NCBI RefSeq assembly: GCF_036967205.1 | Contig: NZ_CP146022.1 | Span: 7,750,001-7,814,000, forward strand | Length of the DNA stretch: 64,000 bases | Direction of reading: 5' to 3' | Source of the DNA: Streptomyces sp. Q6 | GTDB lineage: Bacteria; Actinomycetota; Actinomycetes; Streptomycetales; Streptomycetaceae | Shown: positions 7,455-15,383 of the stretch, piece after piece | How the letters are laid out: every line of letters starts with the position of its first letter | Numbering within the stretch: the first letter of the stretch is position 1 | Program-made: the position numbers and the translations under genes | Notes under the pieces: model-generated | What the model was told of the DNA's origin: nothing | The model's input: the letters and a program-made list of their open reading frames with translations, nothing else | The model's database searches: none

Positions 7455-8456
7455 ATGCCGAATCGCCCACGGGCCGCCCTGGCCACCGAGACCCTGACCG
7501 GGCTCGTCACCGACGCGGCGGCCGCACCCTCGATGCACAACGCGCAGCCCTGGAACTTCCGGTTCCACTCCGGCACCGCGACGCTCGACCTCAGGGCGGA
7601 CCCGGCCCGCGCCATGCCCGAGAGCGATCCCGAGCACAGGGCCCTGCACTTGAGCTGCGGCGCGGCACTGTTCAACCTGCGGGTCGCCGCCGTCCACGAG
7701 GGACGCGATCCGGGCGTACGGGTCCTGCCCGACCCCGCCGACCCCTTCCTGCTGGCCACCGTCGAGCTGGCCGACCCCGCCCCGCCCGCGGACCCCGCCG
7801 GCCTGTGGCCGCTGTACCCGGCGATACGCCAACGGCACACCAGCCGCTGGCCGTTCGCCGACACGGAGGTACCCGACGACGTGCGGGCCGAACTGATCGA
7901 CGCCGCCCGCCGGGAAGGCGCGGACCTGGGCTTCGTCTCCCAGTGGCACGCGGAGGAGATCGTGGACCTGGTGCACGACGCCGAGGGCCGCGACGACGCG
8001 GACCCCGCGCGCCGCGCGGAGCTGGACCGGTGGACACGCCTCGGCGACGAGGCGGAGTCGGCGACCACAGGAGTGCCCGAGTACGCCTTCGGCCCACGAC
8101 AGCGCGACGGCCACGCGCCGGTACGCGACTTCGCCGGCCGCCACGAGGTCGCCGACCGCGGCACGACCTCGTTCGAGCACATCCCGCATCTCGCCGTGCT
8201 GGGCACCGCGCAGGACGGTCCCGCGGACTGGCTCACCGCGGGTCAGGCCATGCAGCGGGTCCTGCTCACGGCCACCGTCAGGGGGCTGGCCACCTCGCTC
8301 ACGTCCCACGCCCTGGAATGGCAGGATCTGCGCAGCCTGACCCGCGACCCCCTGTCCGCCATGGCCCACGTCCAGATGGTGCTGCGCCTCGGCTACGGCC
8401 CCCAGGGCCCCGCGACCCCACGCCGCCCGGTGCACGACATCCTGACGATCGCCTAG
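7455..8456 (+). CDS. Acg-family nitroreductase-like protein
   Basis: A 333-residue protein of the Acg/Rv2032-Rv3131 group: N-terminal AAAAPSMHNAQPWNFRF, a mid segment IRQRHTSRWPFADTEVP, and C-terminal ATVRGLATSLTSHALE followed by QMVLRLGYGP. The two halves together resemble an internally duplicated nitroreductase fold. In mycobacteria these proteins bind or hide FMN and belong to the DosR dormancy regulon; enzymatic nitroreductase activity is doubtful for the group. AGAGGAGG precedes the ATG. The adjacent Usp, Hsp20 and DoxX genes support a dormancy-type role. No clear box of the GGACxTTCGGxCC type was seen in the 129-bp upstream gap, so it may use another promoter or a weaker site. Confidence 0.9.
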   Translation: MPNRPRAALATETLTGLVTDAAAAPSMHNAQPWNFRFHSGTATLDLRADPARAMPESDPEHRALHLSCGAALFNLRVAAVHEGRDPGVRVLPDPADPFLLATVELADPAPPADPAGLWPLYPAIRQRHTSRWPFADTEVPDDVRAELIDAARREGADLGFVSQWHAEEIVDLVHDAEGRDDADPARRAELDRWTRLGDEAESATTGVPEYAFGPRQRDGHAPVRDFAGRHEVADRGTTSFEHIPHLAVLGTAQDGPADWLTAGQAMQRVLLTATVRGLATSLTSHALEWQDLRSLTRDPLSAMAHVQMVLRLGYGPQGPATPRRPVHDILTIA

Positions 8457-8501
8457 CCGCCCGCGCCGCCGCCTTCCACCGCGGCGTCAGCACGACCCCG
8501 C

Positions 8502-9269
8502 TCACCGTGTGACGGCTCGGGCGTCCAAGTGCTCCATGCGCGTCAGCGCGTCGCGGAAGCTTTCGGGGGAGACCCGCATTCCGCTGGAGTACGGGTGGTT
8601 GAGCTGGAGCACGATGAAGATCCCGGACGCGCACAGCGCCATCACCACCCCCAGCCCCACGGCGGGGCGGGTGCCGGACGGCCACCCCATGAGCAGGAAG
8701 AACACCGGAACGGTGACGGCGGTGAGGAGAAGGAAGGCGAACAGCGGCGCGGGGACGCTCTCGCCCGCCGCCGCCACCCGTAGCCGGCGCTGCGCGTAGA
8801 CGGTGTTCAGCGCCTGGTGCAGATCGCTCCGGGCCAGGGTCGGAGCCCCCCGGCCGTTCAGCGACCGGGCGTGGAGCGCGTCGAGCCGGTCCCAGGCCGC
8901 GGGCGCGGTCTCCCGCCGGGCGAGGGCCGGCCACTCCTCGTCGATCACGGTCCTGGTGTACGCGCGCAGCTCGGCCTGGAGCCGGCGGCGCTCGTCCGGC
9001 GCGAAACTCCGCGCGGCGATATAGGCGTCGCGCAGCGCGCCCGCCTCGGCCTCGGCCTCGCTACGGGCGTCCCCGAGGCCGGAACTGGCGTTCACGATCA
9101 GGAACGCGATGGTGAGGACGTACATCGATGCGACCGTTCCGCAGGCGGCCGCCATCAACGGCATCCCGTCGGCGCTCTTGCGCGGCCCGACCGTCCGGTG
9201 CCACAGCCAGGTCAGGCCGATGCCGGCCAGGAACGCGGCGGCGGCGACCAGGGCCCACTGGACGTACAT
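8502..9269 (-). CDS. DUF4239 (bestrophin-like) membrane protein
   Basis: A 255-residue membrane protein with an N-terminal helix (QWALVAAAAFLAGIGLTWLW), a second at about residues 40-60, a long soluble helical middle with EAEAEAGALRDAYIAARSF, and two C-terminal helices (FAFLLLTAVTVPVFFLLMGW and VGLGVVMALCASGIFIVLQL) followed by HPYSSGMRVSPESF. This arrangement and the closing NHPYSG-like motif match DUF4239. The ATG at 9269 has GGGAG just upstream. It is convergent with the nitroreductase and transcribed away from the oxidase operon by a separate message or as its tail (93-bp gap). Function is not established for the family. Confidence 0.85.
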   Translation of the reverse strand: MYVQWALVAAAAFLAGIGLTWLWHRTVGPRKSADGMPLMAAACGTVASMYVLTIAFLIVNASSGLGDARSEAEAEAGALRDAYIAARSFAPDERRRLQAELRAYTRTVIDEEWPALARRETAPAAWDRLDALHARSLNGRGAPTLARSDLHQALNTVYAQRRLRVAAAGESVPAPLFAFLLLTAVTVPVFFLLMGWPSGTRPAVGLGVVMALCASGIFIVLQLNHPYSSGMRVSPESFRDALTRMEHLDARAVTR

Positions 9270-9361
9270 CGTGCTCCCGTCCCGGTCATGACTGCGCTGC
9301 ACAGGGAAGCCCCACCGTAACCGTGCGTGCGCGGCCCGGCGCTCCGGGTTGCTCCGGACGG

Positions 9362-10665
9362 TCAGGGGAGCTCGCCGGTGAGCAGGTGCCGCGCGTACGG
9401 CGACAGGAACAGCCCGTCCGGGTCGAGCGACGCGCGCACGCCCAGGAAGTCGTCCCAGCGGGGGTAGCGGGAGCGCAGCGCCGGTGCGTCGAGGCCGTGC
9501 AGCTTCGCCCAGTGCGGGCGCCCTCCCCCCTGGACGAGGACGTCCTCGGCGGCACGCAGCCAGCGCGCGCGTCCTGCCGTGCGCGGCACCGCGAGGTTGA
9601 TCCACGCGGTCGGACGGCCGTGGGCCGGACCGAGCCAGGTCGTCTCGGCGGGGCCCGGCCGCAGCTCCATGGGCAGCGTCCCGGCGAAGCCCGCGCGGCG
9701 CAGTGCGGCGCGCAGGGCGGCCACGGTCCTCGGCAGGTCCTCCAGTGCGACGGCGTACTCCAGCGCGGCGAACCGCAGGCGCTGAGGGAAGACGAGGCTG
9801 AGGTGCGCCGGAGCCGTGCGGGGCGAGGGCGGTGCGGGCCAGGTGCGGACGGTCGCCCATCGCGCGGCCCGGGGCGGCAGGGGCACGCGGGACGCCACCG
9901 CGCGCGCCGTGGCGCGGGTGCGGCCGCGAAGGTCGGAACCGGCGGCGCCGGGTGCGGGGCCCGGCGCGGGGAGCGGTCCAGCGTGCACAGCCGGACCCGG
10001 TCACGCCAGGGGAACCAGAACGCCGACACGTGTTCGCCGCTGCGGGCCCAGCGCACGGGATCGTCCGTCAGCGCGTCCAGCGGGACGTCCTCCTCCCGGC
10101 GTACGAGCAGGTGGGTGGCGGTGCAGCGCAGGGTCACCCGGGTGATCACGCCGAGGACGCCCAGCGACAGGCTCAGGGCGGGCAGTCGCGGGTCGTCCGC
10201 GTCCACGTCGAGGACCGCTCCGGTCCCCGTGACGACCCGGACGCCCGCGACCTGGGCCGACAGCGACGCGTGCCGCCCGCCGCCGTGGGTGCCCGTCGCC
10301 ACGGCCCCGGCCACGGTGGGCGCCGTCGTCGTCGCCAGGCCCTGCACCAGCAGCCCCCGGCGGTGCAGGGCGCCGGCCAGCTCACCCAGCGGCATGCCCG
10401 CCCCGACCGTCACCCGGACACCACCCGAAGCGGTCCGGTCCTCGACGGTGAGGGCCCGCAGCCCCCGGGTGTCGATCAGCAGCCCCGGCGAACACGCCAG
10501 GGGCGCGAACGAGTGCCCGGCCCCGACGGCCCGCACCGTCAGACCCCGCTCACGGGCCCGGCGGACCAGCGCGGCCACGTGGTCCTCGTCGCGGGCGAGG
10601 ACGTACGCGAGCGGAGCGCACCGGGCGGTCCCGGCCCAGTTCGTCCACGTCCGACGGCGACTCAT
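9362..10665 (-). pseudogene. D-arabinono-1,4-lactone oxidase-type FAD-linked oxidase, interrupted by a frameshift
   Basis: The first two thirds (from ATG 10665) encode a PCMH-type FAD domain: TWTNWAGTARCAPLAYVLA, VGAGHSFAPL, and LATTTAPTVAGAVATGTHGG. After VRLCTLDRS (about 9975) the sequence in this frame turns into Pro/Arg-rich nonsense, while the other frame continues a convincing aldonolactone-oxidase C-terminus with HWAKLHGLDAPALRSRYPRW and DDFLGVRASLDPDGLF, ending at 9362. The frames are related by loss of one base somewhere in about 9895-9985, a stretch with several G runs. Such enzymes oxidise aldono-1,4-lactones (final step of ascorbate/erythroascorbate synthesis) or sugar alcohols. 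Its ATG overlaps the stop of the epimerase (ATGA). Either a true pseudogene or an assembly undercall. Confidence 0.82.
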
Positions 10666-11681
10666 GCGCCGGGTGCCGCCGCGTCCGCGTTCGCCACCTG
10701 CTGGGCGATCCACGCGTAGGTGGGTTCGAGCCCCTGTGAGAGCGGGACGAGCGGCTCCCAGTCGAGCAGCGCACGGATCCGGGTGTTGTCACTGTTGCGC
10801 CCGTGGACGCCCTGCGGAGCGGAGAGGTCGTGGCGGTGCTCGAGACGGACGCCGGCGGTCTTCTCGATCAGCCGGGCGAGCTCGGTCACGGTGACCAGTT
10901 CACCGGTGCCCAGGTTCAACGGGTGATCGACGTCGCTGTCCATGATCCGCCGGATCCCCTCGACGCAGTCGTCGACGTACATGAAGGAGCGGGTACGGGT
11001 GCCGTCGCCCCACAGCTCGATCGCGTCGGCACCGTCGCGCAGGGCCCTCGCCACCTTGCGGCACAGGGCGGCGGGCGCCTTCTCGCGGCCGTCGTCCCAC
11101 GAGCCGTGCGGGCCGTAGACGTTGTGGAAGCGGGCGATGCGTACGGTCAGACCGAAGTCCTCGGCGAAGTGCCGGCACATGCGCTCGGCGAACAGCTTCT
11201 CCCAGCCGTAGCCGTCCTCCGGCTGAGCCGGGTAGGCCATGTCCTCGCGCAGCGCCTCGACCCGTGCGTCGTCCTGCCGGTAGGCCGGGTACACGCAGGC
11301 CGAGGACGCGTAGAAGTACCGGCCGACGTCGTGCTCCCGCGCGGCGAGCAGCAGATGCGTGTTGATCAGCACCGACAGCATGCAGGCCGCTTTGTTGTGC
11401 TCGATGAAGCCGATGCCGCCCATGTCGGCGGCCAGGTTGTAGACGTCGTCGACGCCCTGTGCCGCGCGCCGGCACTCCTCGCGCAGCGCCAGGTCCGCGC
11501 GCTGGTTGTCGGCCGCGGGATGTCGTTGGTACCAGGCGTCGAACGGCTTGATGTCGACGGCGCGCACGCGTCTGCCCTCGGCGAGCAGCCGGGCGACGAG
11601 ATGCCCGCCGATGAACCCTCCCGCTCCGGCCACGAGGACCGGGCCCCGCCGCTGCCGAGCCTGGACACTTTGTGCGGTCAT
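10662..11681 (-). CDS. NAD-dependent epimerase/dehydratase, GDP-mannose 3,5-epimerase-like
   Basis: A 339-residue extended SDR. The NAD motif is VAGAGGFIGGHLVARLL, the active-site Ser and Tyr regions are YASSACVYPAYR and EDGYGWEKLFAE (YxxxK), and the substrate region includes ARFHNVYGPHGSWDDGREKA followed by DGTRTRSFMYVDDCVEGI. These segments (ADMGGIGFI, NVYGPxGxWxxGREKAPAA) are characteristic of GDP-mannose 3,5-epimerases, which make GDP-L-galactose and GDP-L-gulose. Two catalytic Cys/Lys positions of the plant enzyme cannot be verified by eye, although SACVYP is present. The ATG at 11681 has GGGAGAAG upstream. It lies 43 bp after the glycosyltransferase and overlaps the oxidase start, so the three form one operon. 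Confidence 0.9.
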   Translation of the reverse strand: MTAQSVQARQRRGPVLVAGAGGFIGGHLVARLLAEGRRVRAVDIKPFDAWYQRHPAADNQRADLALREECRRAAQGVDDVYNLAADMGGIGFIEHNKAACMLSVLINTHLLLAAREHDVGRYFYASSACVYPAYRQDDARVEALREDMAYPAQPEDGYGWEKLFAERMCRHFAEDFGLTVRIARFHNVYGPHGSWDDGREKAPAALCRKVARALRDGADAIELWGDGTRTRSFMYVDDCVEGIRRIMDSDVDHPLNLGTGELVTVTELARLIEKTAGVRLEHRHDLSAPQGVHGRNSDNTRIRALLDWEPLVPLSQGLEPTYAWIAQQVANADAAAPGA

Positions 11682-11724
11682 TCGCTTCTCCCGTCGATTC
11701 GAACGGCCCGGAGGAGCGGGCCGG

Positions 11725-12888
11725 CTACAGCACCCGCGCGAAGCGGTCGGCGACGGCGGTGACATCGAACGCGTCACGCGCCCAGGTCCGTGCCGCGTCG
11801 GCGCACGCCGTGCGCACGGCGGGCTCGCGCAGCAGTCGCAGCGCGGCGTCGGTGAAACCCGTGGTGTCGCCCGGGTCGACCAGCGGGCCGCCGCCCGAGG
11901 CGGTGACGACGCGGGCGGTCTCGGTGCCCGACGGCGCCGCCACCAGCACACAGCGGCCGGCGGCCAGACAGGCGAGCAGCTTCGACGGCGCGGACACGGC
12001 GGCCGCCGCACGGGCCAGGGTGACGAGCGTGACGTCGGCGGCCGCGAGCATGGCGGGCACCTCGGCGTACGGGCGCAGGTCGAGGAGGGTGAGCCGGCTC
12101 AGCCCGTCCGCGCGGCACCGGCGCTCCAACAGTTCGCGCCCCGGGCCCTGACTGACGACGAAGACATGCCCGAGGCCCGCCCGCGCGCAGGCTGCGGCGA
12201 GATGGGCGAGCAGCTCAGGGGCGTGCCGCGCGTCGAGCGTGCCCGCGTACAGCAGGATCGGCTCACCCACGGCGACGAGGTCCGCCGCCGGGCCCCAGAC
12301 GGGCGGGTCCGGGGCATCGGGGGCCGGGGTGTCGGCCCAGTTGCGGATGACGGTGACCCGGTGCGCCGCGACGCCGAGCGCCTGTGCGGCCGTGGCGAAG
12401 CCGTCCGTGACGGCGACCACGTGATCGCTGCCGCGCAGCGTCTCGGCCTCGACCGCGGCGGTGGCGGCGCCGACCCCGGTCGCGGCGCCGTAGAAGTCCT
12501 GCAACCAGTACACGTAGCGCCAGCCCCGCTCCCGGGCGAGCGCCAGCAAGCGGGCCTGGACGGAGGGTGCCGCGTTGCCCGACAACAGGGTCACCGGCCC
12601 CCGCGTCTCCCGTACGGCCGCCGCGCAGGCGTCCGTGACCGCCTCGCCGTACGCCGTGCCGCTCTCGCCGACGACGCCTCGTACGGTCACGCGGTCGCAC
12701 CGAGCGGTCAACGTTCCGTGCGGGCCGACATGGTCCCCGCTGTAGAGGTGAGCGACCCGCCACCCCCGCCCGGCCAGCTCATGGCTGAGCCCGACGGGGA
12801 AGGGATGCCCCAGGAAGTCGTGGAGGATCAGCAACCGCTCCTGCCCCAAGGGGTCGCGCCCGACGGACCGCAGATTCACCCGCACCAC
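11725..12888 (-). CDS. Glycosyltransferase, GT4-like GT-B fold
   Basis: A 387-residue GT-B protein. The N-terminal domain begins LLILHDFLGHPFPVGLSHEL, and the C-terminal nucleotide-sugar domain begins EPILLYAGTLDARHAPELL and continues through FVVSQGPGRELLERR, YAEVPAMLAAADVTLV and the conserved VSAPSKLLACLAAGRCVLV with GGPLVDPGD. The SAPSKLL/EAxxxG region corresponds to the GT4 EX7E zone, but the first Glu is replaced by Ser here (SAPSKL), as in WbuB-like proteins. The GTG at 12888 lacks a strong ribosome site; a second GTG is the next codon. First gene of the operon with the epimerase and oxidase. Cytoplasmic; acceptor unknown. Confidence 0.85.
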   Translation of the reverse strand: MVRVNLRSVGRDPLGQERLLILHDFLGHPFPVGLSHELAGRGWRVAHLYSGDHVGPHGTLTARCDRVTVRGVVGESGTAYGEAVTDACAAAVRETRGPVTLLSGNAAPSVQARLLALARERGWRYVYWLQDFYGAATGVGAATAAVEAETLRGSDHVVAVTDGFATAAQALGVAAHRVTVIRNWADTPAPDAPDPPVWGPAADLVAVGEPILLYAGTLDARHAPELLAHLAAACARAGLGHVFVVSQGPGRELLERRCRADGLSRLTLLDLRPYAEVPAMLAAADVTLVTLARAAAAVSAPSKLLACLAAGRCVLVAAPSGTETARVVTASGGGPLVDPGDTTGFTDAALRLLREPAVRTACADAARTWARDAFDVTAVADRFARVL

Positions 12889-13068
12889 GCTAGGACCACC
12901 GCTGACCAGCGGCGACTCGGACGGCCCCCGTCACAGCCGCGACCGGAACGGATCGGGGTATCCGCGCGCGTCACGAAGCCCCTTCGGGTCGAACACCTGT
13001 CGTTGTACAGTGATGGACGCCCTTGACCAGCAAAAAGCCGGCAGGGAGCCGTCCTCCAGGAGTCCAAA

Positions 13069-13491
13069 GTGCTGCGAACTCTGATGAAGTCCAAGATCCA
13101 CCGGGCCACCGTCACCCAGGCCGACCTGCACTACGTCGGCTCGGTGACCATCGACGCCGATCTGCTCGACGCCGCCGATCTGCTGCCCGGCGAGCTGGTC
13201 CACATCGTCGACATCGACAACGGCGCCCGCTTGGAGACCTACGTCATCGAAGGCGAGCGCGGGTCGGGTGTCATCGGCATCAACGGTGCGGCCGCCCATC
13301 TCGTCCACCCGGGCGACCTCGTGATCATCATCAGTTACGCTCAGGTCGACGACGCCGAGGCGCGTTCGCTGCGGCCCCGGGTCGTGCACGTGGACCGGGA
13401 CAACGCGATCGTGGCGCTCGGCGCGGACGCCTCCGAGCCGGCCCCCGGCGGCGACGCGATGCGCAGCCCCCAGGCGGTGCCGGCCGGCTGA
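13069..13491 (+). CDS. panD: Aspartate 1-decarboxylase proenzyme
   Basis: A 140-residue PanD. It starts [20 protein letters not shown] and carries the self-processing site at Gly24-Ser25 in [12 protein letters not shown], where Ser becomes the pyruvoyl group; the later segments [17 protein letters not shown] and [18 protein letters not shown] are diagnostic. It makes beta-alanine from L-aspartate for pantothenate and CoA synthesis in the cytoplasm. The GTG at 13069 has AGGAG 7 bases upstream. It heads a plus-strand group with a GNAT protein, a racemase-like protein and a Ddn-like protein. In actinobacteria PanD is normally matured without a PanZ-like partner; whether the adjacent GNAT plays any such role is unknown. 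Confidence 0.97.
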   Translation: MLRTLMKSKIHRATVTQADLHYVGSVTIDADLLDAADLLPGELVHIVDIDNGARLETYVIEGERGSGVIGINGAAAHLVHPGDLVIIISYAQVDDAEARSLRPRVVHVDRDNAIVALGADASEPAPGGDAMRSPQAVPAG

Positions 13492-13522
13492 CCGCCGCCC
13501 CTCAGGAACCGAGGAGAGCCCC

Positions 13523-13885
13523 GTGAGCCCCACCAGCGACATCGAGATCCACGACGACCGCGACCGGGGCCTCCTCCAGGCCCGCGTCGGTGGCGCCGAG
13601 GGCGAAGTCGTCGGCCACATCCAGTACTTCGTGCTCGAAGCGCCGCAGCGTGCTCTCGTCCCGGTGCACACCGTCGTGGCGCCGGAGCACGAGGGCAAGG
13701 GCATCGCGGGCTCGCTCGCCCGGGAGCTGTACGGGATCGCGGCGCGCGAGACGATCGCCGTCGCGCCGCTGTGCTCGTTCGTCGTGCGGTGGGCCGAGCG
13801 GCACCCCGGCGAGGCGCCCGCCGCCTCCACCGAGCTGCTGCTCGCGGCCAAGGAAGCGCTCGAGGCCGACCCCGCCAAGTGGTGA
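13523..13885 (+). CDS. YjdJ-type GNAT N-acetyltransferase
   Basis: A 120-residue protein in the short COG2388 (YjdJ/Gcn5-related) group: VVGHIQYFVLEAPQRALVPV, HTVVAPEHEGKGIAGSLARE (the acetyl-CoA loop pattern with GKGIAGSL) and APLCSFVVRWAERHPG. These proteins are the minimal GNAT core; their physiological substrates are not known. GTG at 13523 is preceded by GAGGAGAG. It lies 31 bp after panD and 25 bp before the racemase-like gene, so it is probably co-transcribed. Confidence 0.88.
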   Translation: MSPTSDIEIHDDRDRGLLQARVGGAEGEVVGHIQYFVLEAPQRALVPVHTVVAPEHEGKGIAGSLARELYGIAARETIAVAPLCSFVVRWAERHPGEAPAASTELLLAAKEALEADPAKW

Positions 13886-13910
13886 CGCGGCACCCCCGTA
13901 GGGTTTGGGC

Positions 13911-14561
13911 ATGACCCTGACACTGCTGCACACCTCCGCGGTCCACATCCCCGTCTTCGAGGCGCTGCGCGCGGCCCACCACCCGGGCCTCGCCCTGCGG
14001 CACGTCGTGCGCGAGGAACTGCTCGTGCGGGCCGGTGTCGAGGGCCCCGAAGCCGTCGCCGACGAGCTGCGCGGGCTCCTCGAAGAGGCCGCGCGCGACG
14101 GCGCGGACGCCGTGCTGTGCACCTGCTCGACCATCGGCGGCGTCGCGGAGGGCCTCGCCGGCACCGTGGGCGTGCCCGTGCTGCGCGTGGACCGCCCGAT
14201 GGCGGCGCGGGCCGTCGCCGCCGGATCGCGGATCACCGTCGTCGCCACGGTGCGCAGCACCCTCGAACCGACCGTCGCCCTGGTCGAGGCGGAGGCGGAC
14301 CGCGCCGGACGCCCGGTCGACGTGCGGACCGTGTTCGTCGACGGGGCCTGGGAGCGGTTCCTGGCGGGGGACCGCGACGGCTACCTCGACCTCGTGGCCG
14401 CCGCGCTCGACGGCATCGCCGACGCCGACGCGATCGTCCTCGCGCAGGCATCCCTCACCGACGCCGCCGACCGCACCGGCACCAGCATCCCCGTACTCTC
14501 CAGTCCCCGCCCCGGCCTGGACGCCGCCGCCGCGGAATACGCGAACGCCCGGCAGGCTTGA
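13911..14561 (+). CDS. Asp/Glu/hydantoin racemase-superfamily protein
   Basis: A 216-residue protein. The N-terminal strand MTLTLLHTSAVHIPVFEAL is followed by DAVLCTCSTIGGVAEGLAG, where a Cys sits in the position of the first catalytic Cys of Asp/Glu racemases. The second half has SRITVVATVRSTLEPTVALV and ADAIVLAQASLTDAAD; here the second catalytic Cys position reads AQAS, so one of the two acid/base cysteines may be missing. That makes true racemase activity uncertain. The ATG at 13911 was preferred to a TTG six bases upstream. Neighbours are panD and a Ddn-like protein, with no obvious pathway link. Confidence 0.8.
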   Translation: MTLTLLHTSAVHIPVFEALRAAHHPGLALRHVVREELLVRAGVEGPEAVADELRGLLEEAARDGADAVLCTCSTIGGVAEGLAGTVGVPVLRVDRPMAARAVAAGSRITVVATVRSTLEPTVALVEAEADRAGRPVDVRTVFVDGAWERFLAGDRDGYLDLVAAALDGIADADAIVLAQASLTDAADRTGTSIPVLSSPRPGLDAAAAEYANARQA

Positions 14562-14636
14562 CACCCGCGACACAGCAGAGCGCCGAGAAGCACGAGAGAC
14601 CGCGAGACGAGAAGCACTCACCGAGGAGGAAGCGGT

Positions 14637-15086
14637 ATGGCCGACCACGACAGCGACACCGACGTCGTCATCAGTCCCACCGGATGGGTCGCCGACCAGG
14701 CCCGCAGGTACGAGGAGTCCGGCGGCACCAAGGGCACCACCATCCAGGGGGTGCAGTGTCTGCTCCTCGACTACAAGGGACGCACGTCGGGCCAGTGGCG
14801 GCGCACCGTCCTGATCTACGGGCGGGACGGCGACGACTACCTGATCGTGGCCTCGTACGGCGGAGCCGACCAGCACCCGCAGTGGTACCTGAACCTCCAG
14901 GCGAACCCGGACGTCCGGCTGCGCGTCGGCACGGAGCGCTTCGCCGCGCGCGCCGAGACCCTGCCCGCCGAGGAGAAGGCGCGGGTCTGGGACTCGCTGG
15001 TCGAGCTGTTCCCGCAGTACGCGCAGTACCAGAAGAAGACCAGCCGTGACATCCCCGTCGTGCGCCTGGTCAGGACCGAGAGCTGA
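14637..15086 (+). CDS. Deazaflavin (F420)-dependent nitroreductase family protein (Ddn-like)
   Basis: A 149-residue split-barrel protein: WVADQARRYEESGGTKGTTI, CLLLDYKGRTSGQWRRTVLI, YLIVASYGGADQHPQWYLNL and ANPDVRLRVGTERFAARAET. The GRxSGxxRxxxL strand and the GGxxxHPxWYxNLxANP motif define the F420H2-dependent Ddn/DUF385 family, cytoplasmic or membrane-associated oxidoreductases that use reduced F420. GAGGAGGAAG precedes the ATG. The C-terminal end has FPQYAQYQKKTSRDIPVVRL as in family members. Physiological substrate unknown; quinones are likely for relatives. Confidence 0.93.
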   Translation: MADHDSDTDVVISPTGWVADQARRYEESGGTKGTTIQGVQCLLLDYKGRTSGQWRRTVLIYGRDGDDYLIVASYGGADQHPQWYLNLQANPDVRLRVGTERFAARAETLPAEEKARVWDSLVELFPQYAQYQKKTSRDIPVVRLVRTES

Positions 15087-15170
15087 CGTCACGCGTGGAC
15101 TCGGCGGGCGTGGGCACGCGACCCGGGAGACAGTGGACAGGACCCCCTCCGAACCGCTGGAGGCACGACC

Positions 15171-15380
15171 ATGACCCACCCGTTCCCCGATCCCGTCCCG
15201 CCGACCCCCACTCCCGGCCCGGGCCCGGGACCGGACGTCCCGGACCCGGTGCCGCTCCCGGACCCGTTCCCGGCGCCCGAGCCCCGGCCCGTGCCGGAGC
15301 CCTCGCCGTCGCCGGTGCCGCCGCGGCCGAACCCGGAGCCCGAGCCCGCACCGCCGCAGCCCGAGCCGTCGCCGGTGTGA
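15171..15380 (+). CDS. Small proline-rich protein, hypothetical
   Basis: A 69-residue reading frame made almost wholly of Pro with Asp, Glu, Gly, Val and Ser (MTHPFPDPVPPTPTPGPGPG at the start, ending PQPEPSPV). GGAGG precedes the ATG at a normal distance. There is no signal peptide or hydrophobic segment. Low complexity means the frame could be open by chance, but the acidic Asp/Glu residues and the ribosome site argue for a real product. It sits between the Ddn-like gene and convergent gnd (3 bp apart). Confidence 0.5.
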   Translation: MTHPFPDPVPPTPTPGPGPGPDVPDPVPLPDPFPAPEPRPVPEPSPSPVPPRPNPEPEPAPPQPEPSPV

Positions 15381-15383
15381 GCC

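Noticed and set aside
5325-8435. A 1036-residue minus-strand open frame
   Set aside because: It runs antisense through three recognised plus-strand genes and their non-coding gaps; composition is Arg/Gly/Val-biased and no motif was seen.
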